Shown piece by piece: positions 1-4,530 of a stretch of DNA of 5,057 bases. The notes beneath the pieces are model-generated. The model did not search any database. It was not told the origin of the DNA and saw only the letters and a list, made by a program, of their open reading frames with translations. The position numbers and the translations under genes were made by a program. Origin of the DNA: Planctomycetota bacterium (GTDB lineage Bacteria; Planctomycetota; Phycisphaerae; UBA1845; UTPLA1); assembly GCA_027295245.1 (NCBI GenBank), contig JAPULF010000595.1, positions 1 through 5,057 on the forward strand, written 5' to 3'. Within the stretch, counting starts at the first letter, position 1; each line of letters opens with the position of its first letter.

Positions 1-1
1 G

Positions 2-169
2 TACGAAGTGTCGGCGGCAGCGGGGCCGGAGCGGTTGGAGACGGGCTGGTGGCGCGGGGCGGATGTTCGGCGGGACTACTTTCGGGTGACGACGGAGGGC
101 GGGCAGCAGTTCTGGGTGTTTCGGGAGTTAAAGACGCAGAGGTGGTATGTACACGGGGCGTACGAGTGA
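2..169 (+). CDS. imuB: C-terminal end of a Y-family DNA polymerase-like protein (ImuB type), cut by the left edge
   Basis: Only the last 55 residues are present, ending in TGA at 167-169. The visible part contains GPERLETGWW, then RRDYFRV, then FWVFRELK and a final WYVHGAYE. From memory, this order (GPERxExGWW, RDYxRV, WVFRxL, WYxHGxF/Y at the extreme C terminus) is typical of the tail of ImuB-like Y-family polymerase homologues. ImuB is usually a catalytically inactive partner of ImuA and the error-prone DnaE2 polymerase in damage-induced mutagenesis. The polymerase core, which would decide between an active and an inactive enzyme, lies outside the window. The neighbouring minus-strand gene ends 20 bases after this stop, so the two converge. 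There is no room for a classical hairpin-plus-T-run terminator and none is seen. Confidence 0.72.
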   Translation, partial: YEVSAAAGPERLETGWWRGADVRRDYFRVTTEGGQQFWVFRELKTQRWYVHGAYE

Positions 170-189
170 CGCGGCGTGGATGGGGCCGG

Positions 190-519
190 TTACGAGAACC
201 GCGCGAGGGCTTCGTCGACCGAGTCGCTCATTTCGAAGAAGCTGTTGAGGCGGGTGGCCTCGAGGATGCCTGAGACAAAGGGCGTGGGGTTGGCGAAGAT
301 GACGCGGCCGCCCTGGGTGTTGGCACGGGCGGTCGTGGCGACGAGCGTTCCGAGGGCCGCGGAATTGAGGTAGCTCAGGGCGCCCAGGTCGAGGACGATC
401 TTCGGCGCGGGTTTGTCCAGGATGGCGTGGACCTTTTCGGTCAGCTCCGCCCCGCCTTGCATTTCACCGTCGAGCCTTACGACCGACACGCCGGACCGAT
501 CATCGATTTCTATCTTCAT
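190..519 (-). CDS. Single-domain STAS protein, anti-sigma factor antagonist-like
   Basis: The 109-residue product fits one STAS domain (SpoIIAA/RsbV fold) with no extra domain. It starts with alternating beta-strand residues (MKIEIDDRSG, VSVVRLDGEM). The core motif is KIVLDLGALSYLNSAALGTL at residues 40-59, corresponding to the DLSxVxxMDSSGL motif of SpoIIAA. Ser53 lies where SpoIIAA carries its phosphorylated serine, and Asn52 replaces the usual Asp before it. Family members bind an anti-sigma kinase (RsbW/SpoIIAB type) when unphosphorylated and so free a sigma factor. Some instead act in non-sigma pathways. No kinase, phosphatase or sigma factor gene is in the window, so the partner is unknown. 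The ATG at 519-517 is supported by GAGGA four bases upstream (minus-strand reading of 524-528). It is the last gene of the minus-strand cluster. Confidence 0.87.
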   Translation of the reverse strand: MKIEIDDRSGVSVVRLDGEMQGGAELTEKVHAILDKPAPKIVLDLGALSYLNSAALGTLVATTARANTQGGRVIFANPTPFVSGILEATRLNSFFEMSDSVDEALARFS

Positions 520-523
520 CTAT

Positions 524-529
524 TCCTCA
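524..529 (-). promoter_or_regulatory. Ribosome binding site of the STAS gene
   Basis: Read on the minus strand these bases give TGAGGA, a good match to the anti-Shine-Dalgarno complement. It sits four bases before the ATG of the STAS gene and fixes that start. Confidence 0.65.
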
Positions 530-535
530 CGAGAT

Positions 536-569
536 TGCTCGAGCATCCGAACCGGGCGGGCACGGATGC
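536..569. repeat. Intergenic inverted repeat and palindrome upstream of the STAS gene
   Basis: Two overlapping symmetrical elements lie between the small lipoprotein-like gene and the STAS gene. One is a perfect 10-base palindrome, TGCTCGAGCA (536-545). The other is a perfect 7-base inverted repeat, GCATCCG (543-549) and CGGATGC (563-569), separated by 13 bases. The two share bases 543-545, so in RNA they would be alternatives. No T-run follows on the minus strand, so a classical terminator is unlikely. An operator, a processing hairpin or chance in GC-rich DNA are all possible. Confidence 0.4.
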
Positions 570-580
570 CGCGTTGGAAG

Positions 581-889
581 CTATCGCTCCAGTGTTTTCT
601 GACGATCCATCAACTTTCGCAGATTACGGCCGTCGGCCCAGCCGCGGTGGTAGTCCTGGCGATACACGTCAGACTCGGTCCAGAGCCACGTCCAGCCGGA
701 GTGCATGTCCGACCAGGAGTCCAGACCCTCGCGTTTGCCGTCCTCATAGCCCTTGCCGAACGATTGGACGTCCTGGTTGGAGGCATTCGGGTCATTGCAA
801 CCCGGGCCGCCCATCGCGAACAAGCAGAGGGCGATGGCGATCCACAGGGGGCGCGGGCGAAAGCGGTTGTGTCCCGGGTAAGGAGTCAT
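581..889 (-). CDS. Small secreted or lipoprotein-like protein of unknown function with GYxDG/GWxDG motifs
   Basis: I do not recognise this family. From the chosen ATG (889-887) the product has 102 residues. It has an N-terminal stretch with Arg10, Arg11 and Arg13, then a hydrophobic run (about residues 15-26, LWIAIALCLFAM) and Cys31 after GGPG. This resembles a type II signal peptide, but Pro and Gly at positions -2 and -3 make a poor lipobox. A membrane anchor or a type I signal is therefore also possible. The mature part is short and polar, with two similar motifs: GYEDGKREG (residues 47-55) and GWADGRNLR (83-91). A tryptophan-rich stretch, SGWTWLW (64-70), lies between them. The open frame extends to an ATG at 928 that would add 13 residues, but no ribosome site precedes it and the signal-like N terminus fits the inner start better. 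The inner start itself has only a weak AAGG directly before it. Confidence 0.6.
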   Translation of the reverse strand: MTPYPGHNRFRPRPLWIAIALCLFAMGGPGCNDPNASNQDVQSFGKGYEDGKREGLDSWSDMHSGWTWLWTESDVYRQDYHRGWADGRNLRKLMDRQKTLER

Positions 890-897
890 CCTTGTAG

Positions 898-903
898 AGT
901 ATA
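898..903 (-). promoter_or_regulatory. Possible -10 box just upstream of the small lipoprotein-like gene
   Basis: The minus-strand reading is TATACT, five of six matches to TATAAT. It ends eight bases before the ATG at 889, so transcription would start almost at the start codon and give a near-leaderless mRNA. No convincing -35 box is found at 16-18 bases upstream (the minus-strand bases there read about GCAACG), so this is tentative. Confidence 0.25.
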
Positions 904-961
904 TGGAAAACTTCAAATTGCGTTGCATGGGGGAATGCCAGCCGGGGGCCGAGCCGGGCGA

Positions 962-1435
962 TTACTTGGCATCCTTGCGATAGACGCCTCTTTCACAGGC
1001 GACTACGAATGTTTCGGCGGTGGTCTTCAGTTCTTCCCAATGCTGGCGGATCTTGTCGGCCTCGGATGCATCGATGGCCCCATCATCGGCCACGGAGCGG
1101 CTGACCTCGGCGAGCAGTTTGCTGAAGTGGGATACGAGGTGTTGGGTGGATTGGAGCAAGTCCGAGTCGATGTCGCGGCACTCGGCTTCGGGGTTGTGGA
1201 CGAAGAACCCGTCGGCCTCGTGGCACAGCCAGCTCACGACCGGGATGTGTCCGGTGATACGGACGATGTCGCTGAGGCGGTCGAGGGGGTTTCGGGTTCC
1301 GCTGGCGTCGGCGTCCTCGCTGTCGGGCTGTTCGCACCACTTGTAAATCAGGGCGGGACTGAGTCGCAATTCAGACGCCAGGGACTTGACCCCGACCTGA
1401 TCGGCCGCACTTCGCAATACTTGATGAGATCGCAT
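962..1435 (-). CDS. Helix-turn-helix DNA-binding protein resembling phage CII-type regulators
   Basis: The product has 157 residues. An N-terminal DNA-binding domain covers about residues 4-80. A helix-turn-helix is visible at about 16-34 (VKSLASELRLSPALIYKWC): an Ala-containing first helix, a turn at Leu-Ser-Pro and a recognition helix ending YKWC. It is followed by RNPLDRLSDIVRITG and WLCHEADGFFVHNP (69-82). From memory, this architecture resembles the phage regulatory protein CII (CP76) type. Chromosomal homologues of similar sequence occur in several planctomycete and verrucomicrobial genomes. Residues 89-148 are predicted to be helical and rich in charged residues, probably an oligomerisation or partner-binding region. 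GGAG lies six bases before the ATG (minus-strand reading of 1442-1445) and supports the start. As first gene of the minus-strand cluster it could regulate itself and the divergent rsmA, but no operator is proven. Confidence 0.78.
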   Translation of the reverse strand: MRSHQVLRSAADQVGVKSLASELRLSPALIYKWCEQPDSEDADASGTRNPLDRLSDIVRITGHIPVVSWLCHEADGFFVHNPEAECRDIDSDLLQSTQHLVSHFSKLLAEVSRSVADDGAIDASEADKIRQHWEELKTTAETFVVACERGVYRKDAK

Positions 1436-1543
1436 GTTCGACTCCGGTTTCCAGGATTGTCGTTACCATCCAATCATGGCACGTGGTCCGGTCGAGGCTA
1501 TTATAAACGGCGTCGCGGATTGGAGAGGGGCATTTCGAACACG
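1436..1543. promoter_or_regulatory. Divergent intergenic region between the HTH gene and rsmA
   Basis: These 108 bases must carry the promoter of the HTH gene and probably that of rsmA. A perfect TATAAT is read on the minus strand at 1505-1500, and TATTAT on the plus strand at 1499-1504 overlaps it. This AT-rich patch (1499-1507) stands out from its GC-rich surroundings. Neither box has a recognisable -35 element at 16-18 bases, so the promoters are suggestions. The HTH protein encoded to the left is a natural candidate to bind here. Confidence 0.4.
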
Positions 1544-2449
1544 ATGAGTGACGCCCTGTTTCAAACAAAATCGGTCATTCGACGCCTTCTGGAGGCACGC
1601 GGGCTGTCCCCTCGCAAGCGGTTCGGCCAGAACTTTCTGATCGATCGCCATCTGATGGGCAAACTTGTCGATGCGGCGGATATCGGTCCGAACGACTGCG
1701 TGATCGAAGTCGGGGCGGGAACAGGCTCGTTGACCGGGCTGCTGACCGCATCGGCGGGGCGGGTGGTGGCGGTCGAGATCGATCCGAACCTGGCGGCCAT
1801 TGCCGGGGAACAGAATTCGGGGGCGACGAACCTGACCCTTCTCCAGTTGGATGCGCTTCAAGATAAGTCCACGCTTGCGCCCGAATTCACGGCCGCCGTC
1901 CGGGCCGCTTTTTCACAGGTTTCGGGGGTGCTCATGCTTGTGGCGAACCTGCCCTATGACATCGCGACCCCTCTGGTGATCGACCTGCTCTTGTCGAGCC
2001 TTCCCTTGCGGCGGATGTGCTTCGCGGTGCAAAGCGAGGTCGGAAATCGGTTCTTGGCGGCCCCCTCGTCGGGGGCGTTCGGACCGGCCTCGGTCGTCAT
2101 TCAGGCCCTGGCGACCGTCCGCCGTGTCTGTCAGGCGCCGCCCGAGGCGTTCTGGCCCGTGCCGAAGGTGTCCACGACGATGCTCCGAGTGGATATTCGA
2201 GAGGATTGCCGGATTGGGCCCGATGAGGCCGCGGGGTTCGCGCGATTCGTTCGGGGATTCTTCCAGCATCGTCGAAAGACAATGTCCCATAATGCGAAGC
2301 GATCGCCCTCGGGTCCACGGGTGCTGGAAGGGATGGCGTCTCTCGGGATCGAACCGAATGCCCGACCGGAGGAACTGACGGTGGATCAGTGGACGAGTCT
2401 GTTCGCTTGCAGCCAGGGGACCGAATCGGGGCCTTCGCCTCCGCACTGA
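1544..2449 (+). CDS. rsmA: 16S rRNA (adenine(1518)-N(6)/adenine(1519)-N(6))-dimethyltransferase RsmA/KsgA
   Basis: RsmA uses S-adenosylmethionine to dimethylate two adjacent adenines in the 3'-terminal hairpin of 16S rRNA during late assembly of the small ribosomal subunit. The 301-residue product compares with 273 in E. coli; part of the excess is a C-terminal tail. Family signatures appear in order: RKRFGQNFL (24-32), the SAM-binding loop VIEVGAGTGSLT (53-64), acidic Glu78 in VEID, Asp103 in the next strand, and the catalytic NLPY (135-138). These are followed by AVQSEVGNRFLA (161-172), FWPVPKVSTTMLRV (203-216) and FFQHRRKTMSHN (239-250). All key residues are intact, so the enzyme should be active. 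The frame is open far upstream, but the ATG at 1544 gives the normal N terminus. The nearest purine-rich ribosome site (GGAGAGGGG, 1522-1530) ends 13 bases before it, rather far. Confidence 0.96.
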   Translation: MSDALFQTKSVIRRLLEARGLSPRKRFGQNFLIDRHLMGKLVDAADIGPNDCVIEVGAGTGSLTGLLTASAGRVVAVEIDPNLAAIAGEQNSGATNLTLLQLDALQDKSTLAPEFTAAVRAAFSQVSGVLMLVANLPYDIATPLVIDLLLSSLPLRRMCFAVQSEVGNRFLAAPSSGAFGPASVVIQALATVRRVCQAPPEAFWPVPKVSTTMLRVDIREDCRIGPDEAAGFARFVRGFFQHRRKTMSHNAKRSPSGPRVLEGMASLGIEPNARPEELTVDQWTSLFACSQGTESGPSPPH

Positions 2450-2474
2450 CGACCGAATTGGCGTGGGTTATACT
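2446..2474 (+). promoter_or_regulatory. Predicted sigma-70-type promoter of the thioesterase gene
   Basis: CTGACG (2446-2451; four of six matches to TTGACA) and TATACT (2469-2474; five of six to TATAAT) are separated by exactly 17 bases. The -35 box overlaps the TGA stop of rsmA (2447-2449). Transcription would start near 2481, leaving a leader of about 60 bases before the ATG at 2541. It is the best promoter match I see in the window and suggests the downstream genes need not rely on rsmA transcription. Confidence 0.55.
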
Positions 2475-2489
2475 GACTTTTTCGTCACC

Positions 2490-2525
2490 GCGATCGTGCC
2501 GATCGATCGCCGCCCGAACGCGGGC
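2490..2525 (+). ncRNA. Two adjacent stem-loops in the 5' leader of the thioesterase gene
   Basis: The first stem is GCGATCG (2490-2496) with CGATCGC (2504-2510), a perfect 7-base pairing around a 7-base loop. The second is GCCCG (2512-2516) with CGGGC (2521-2525), a perfect 5-base pairing around the loop AACG. Only one base separates them. They lie between the predicted promoter and the ribosome site AAGGG (2530-2534), so they would sit in the untranslated leader. They could act as mRNA stabilisers or as a translational control element. No T-run follows, so they are not a typical terminator, and no known riboswitch class is recognised. Confidence 0.4.
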
Positions 2526-2529
2526 AAGC

Positions 2530-2534
2530 AAGGG
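2530..2534 (+). promoter_or_regulatory. Ribosome binding site that decides the thioesterase start
   Basis: AAGGG lies six bases before the ATG at 2541. It favours this start over the in-frame GTG at 2463, which has no purine-rich site before it. Confidence 0.5.
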
Positions 2535-2540
2535 CCTCAG

Positions 2541-3005
2541 ATGCAGCCGGACGCGCCTCCATATCAAGTCATGACGACGAATCACTTCGTCAAGAGCGAG
2601 GACCTCAATCACCACCGGACCTTGTATGCGGGGCGCTGTGTGGAGTGGTGCGTGCAGATGGCCTACGTCACGGCGGAGGGTTGCTTTGTGCATCCTCGCC
2701 CGCTGGTCTTCATGTCGATCCGGAGTCTTTCGATGCGTCAGCCGGCGCGTCTCGGGGAAATCCTGCAATTGTCGGGCCGGGTGGACTACATCGGAGAATC
2801 GACGATCGGGGTCCGAGTTGACGGGCGTCTTCTTCAGCCCCGGAACGATCGCCGGCTGGTGGTGACCGGGACGTTCTTGTTCTGCACGGTTGACGCAGAT
2901 TCGAAGGCGGCGCCGCACGGCCTGCCCGATTTGGCGGACCAGTCTTCCGGGGCCTTGAATCGATGGAAGAAATGCGAGGCGCAGGCGGCGGCGGTTGTTG
3001 ATTGA
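2541..3005 (+). CDS. Hotdog-fold acyl-CoA thioesterase-like protein
   Basis: The 154-residue product has the size of a single hotdog domain of the acyl-CoA thioesterase (YciA/ACOT-like) group, which hydrolyse acyl-CoA thioesters. The long-helix region reads NHHRTLYAGRCVEWCVQMAY (23-42) and aligns with the family pattern NxxGxLFGGxxxxxMDxAA. Further on come a basic/hydrophobic strand VFMSIRSLSMRQPARLGE (56-73), LQLSGRVDYIGESTIGVRV (76-94) and VVTGTFLFCTVD (107-118). The last corresponds to the GxFTFVxxD strand of the family. Asn23 and Gly31 are kept, but the usual Gly is Arg26 and the usual catalytic Asp position holds Val38 followed by Gln39. Activity or substrate may therefore differ. The ATG at 2541 is chosen because AAGGG lies six bases upstream. 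The in-frame GTG at 2463 lacks a ribosome site and would start inside the promoter. Confidence 0.8.
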   Translation: MQPDAPPYQVMTTNHFVKSEDLNHHRTLYAGRCVEWCVQMAYVTAEGCFVHPRPLVFMSIRSLSMRQPARLGEILQLSGRVDYIGESTIGVRVDGRLLQPRNDRRLVVTGTFLFCTVDADSKAAPHGLPDLADQSSGALNRWKKCEAQAAAVVD

Positions 3006-3086
3006 GGCCCGGTGGGCTCCGGCCGCTACCCGCACCTGCTGGTGCCACCCGTTTCAAGCACGGGCCGGCGAGATTCTATTCGTCAC
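3006..3086 (+). other. Intergenic leader of mnmE with several short inverted repeats
   Basis: The 81 bases between the thioesterase stop and the mnmE start contain GCCC-GGT-GGGC (3007-3017) immediately after the stop codon. They also contain GCACC-TGCT-GGTGC (3032-3045), a perfect 5-base stem with a 4-base loop. A longer-range pair, GGCCCG (3006-3011) with CGGGCC (3061-3066), could enclose both. There is no T-run, so intrinsic termination is not supported. I see no convincing promoter and only a weak ribosome site before mnmE, so mnmE is probably co-transcribed with the thioesterase gene. Confidence 0.35.
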
Positions 3087-4472
3087 ATGAATCTTGAAGA
3101 CACGATCGTTGCCGTCAGCTCTCCGCCCGGGTCGGCGGTCCGCGGGATAATTCGGTTGAGCGGAGCGCGTGCGTTCGAGATTGCCGAGGGCGTGTTCGCG
3201 GCTTCGGATGGACGGCGTCTTCCGGATTGCGGCGGCGGCTTGCATCTTGATGGAACGCTTCGTATTGCGGATGCGGGTCTGCCGGCGTCGGTGGCGCTGT
3301 TTCGGAGACCGCGTAGCTATACGGGACAGGATATCGTGGAGATTCATCTGCTCGGCGCGCCGGGCGTGGTGGGGCTCACGATGGAATCGTTGCTGGGCGG
3401 GGGGGCGCGACGGGCGGAGGCCGGGGAGTTTACGGCGCGTGCGTACCTCGCGGGGATGATGGATATCGCACAGGTGCACGGGGTGGCGGCGATGATTGCG
3501 GCCCGATCGGATGGGCAACTGCAGGCCGCGGAAAACCTGTTGCACGGGGCGTTGTCGCGTGCGGCGAACGGGGCGAGGGAGGAGCTGGCGGATTTGCTTT
3601 CGCTGGTGGAGGGGGCGCTGGATTTTGCGGATGAGCCGATCGAGTTCATTACGCCGGATCAGCTTCGCGAGCGGCTCGGTTCGGTCCGGGAGTCGTTGCA
3701 AGGGGCGGCCGACGCGGGGTTGCGGGCCGAGCGTTGGGGCCGGTTGCCGCGGGTCGTGCTGACCGGGGCGCCGAACGCGGGCAAGTCCAGTCTGTTCAAT
3801 CGTCTGACCGGAATGGATCGAGCGATTTGTACGCCGGTCGCGGGAACGACACGCGATGTTCTGTCCGCCCCGCTTCAGTTGAGGCATTCGGAGTGTCTGC
3901 TCATCGACGCCGCGGGGACCGGGGAGGCGACTTCGGATGTCGAAGCACGGGCCCAGGATGCAGCCCGGCGGGAGAGTGCGAACGCAGACCTGCTGATCGA
4001 GGTATATGACGCGTCGCGCGGGCGACCTTCGGGCAGGGGTGGATTGTCGGCGGCCTCGTCGCTTTGTGTCGCGAACAAGTCGGATTTGCTGGCATCGGGC
4101 GGGCTTGCGGAGTTGCGTGAGTGGGCCGGAAACAGTTCCTCCGATACGATTTGCGTGACGAGCGCGCTGACGGGTGAAGGATGCGAACGGCTCCGCCGAA
4201 TGATCGAGGATGGGTTGGGCGATCGCCCGATGGACCGGAACGACGCGACGATTGCGTTGATGGCGGAACATCGCGAGGGTCTTCAGGGCGCGATCGCGGC
4301 GGTTGAGGGCGCGATTGCGATCGCTTCGGCGTCGGGAGATTCGTTGGAGAATGCCGACCTTGTGGCGCTCGAACTTCGCACGGCGGCCGACGCTCTCGGC
4401 CTCTTGGTCGGGCAGGACCTGGCGGATGATCTGTTGGGGCGGATATTCGCGCGGTTTTGCGTTGGCAAGTAG
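3087..4472 (+). CDS. mnmE: tRNA uridine-5-carboxymethylaminomethyl modification GTPase MnmE (divergent)
   Basis: MnmE works with MnmG to add carboxymethylaminomethyl (or aminomethyl) groups to the wobble U34 of certain tRNAs, using a folate one-carbon unit and GTP. The 461-residue product matches the usual length (454 in E. coli). An N-terminal TrmE domain (1-118) begins MNLEDTIVAVSSPPGSAVRG and includes SYTGQDIVEIHLLG (77-90). A helical domain follows, with an inserted G domain: G1 GAPNAGKSS (227-235), G2 TTRD (254-257), G3 DAAG (274-277), G4 NKSD (330-333) and G5 TSA (358-360). Glu286, twelve residues after the G3 Asp, matches catalytic Glu282 of E. coli. The C terminus ends FCVGK with Cys458 at the conserved position. 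Oddities are DAAG for DTAG, Gly279 where E. coli has Arg275, and VHG (130-132) where AEA is usual. An upstream in-frame start at 3012 would add 25 non-family residues and is rejected. Confidence 0.95.
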   Translation: MNLEDTIVAVSSPPGSAVRGIIRLSGARAFEIAEGVFAASDGRRLPDCGGGLHLDGTLRIADAGLPASVALFRRPRSYTGQDIVEIHLLGAPGVVGLTMESLLGGGARRAEAGEFTARAYLAGMMDIAQVHGVAAMIAARSDGQLQAAENLLHGALSRAANGAREELADLLSLVEGALDFADEPIEFITPDQLRERLGSVRESLQGAADAGLRAERWGRLPRVVLTGAPNAGKSSLFNRLTGMDRAICTPVAGTTRDVLSAPLQLRHSECLLIDAAGTGEATSDVEARAQDAARRESANADLLIEVYDASRGRPSGRGGLSAASSLCVANKSDLLASGGLAELREWAGNSSSDTICVTSALTGEGCERLRRMIEDGLGDRPMDRNDATIALMAEHREGLQGAIAAVEGAIAIASASGDSLENADLVALELRTAADALGLLVGQDLADDLLGRIFARFCVGK

Positions 4473-4530
4473 GGGCCGAAGAGGCCTGGAGGTGTATTTC
4501 CGGCGGCCGTTTCGGTTAGAGTGCAGATTC
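4473..4530 (+). other. Short intergenic stretch between mnmE and the HAD gene
   Basis: These 58 bases contain GGCC-GAAGA-GGCC (4474-4486), a 4-base stem just after the mnmE stop, and no T-run. Only a weak AGAG (4519-4522) precedes the ATG at 4531. No convincing promoter is seen, so the HAD gene may be read through from mnmE. Confidence 0.3.

Noticed and set aside
170..189. Bidirectional terminator between the convergent ImuB-like and STAS genes
   Set aside because: The gap is only 20 bases, and I see no hairpin with a T-run on either strand.
413..1543. Long open plus-strand frame continuous with rsmA, upstream of its start
   Set aside because: It runs antisense to the STAS, lipoprotein-like and HTH genes and shows no family features. 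It is open only because GC-rich DNA lacks stops. The RsmA N terminus begins normally at 1544.
2463..2540. GTG start extending the thioesterase by 26 residues
   Set aside because: No ribosome site precedes it, the codon lies just before the predicted -10 box, and the ATG at 2541 has a good site.
2097..3035. 312-residue open frame antisense to rsmA and the thioesterase gene
   Set aside because: It is rich in Arg and Pro, overlaps two recognised genes and has no motif.
3004..3045. Possible intrinsic terminator after the thioesterase gene
   Set aside because: Short GC stems are present but no T-run follows, and mnmE lies close downstream on the same strand.
3012..3086. Upstream in-frame start for mnmE
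   Set aside because: It adds 25 residues not found in the family. The MNLEDTIVAV start matches the normal MnmE N terminus.
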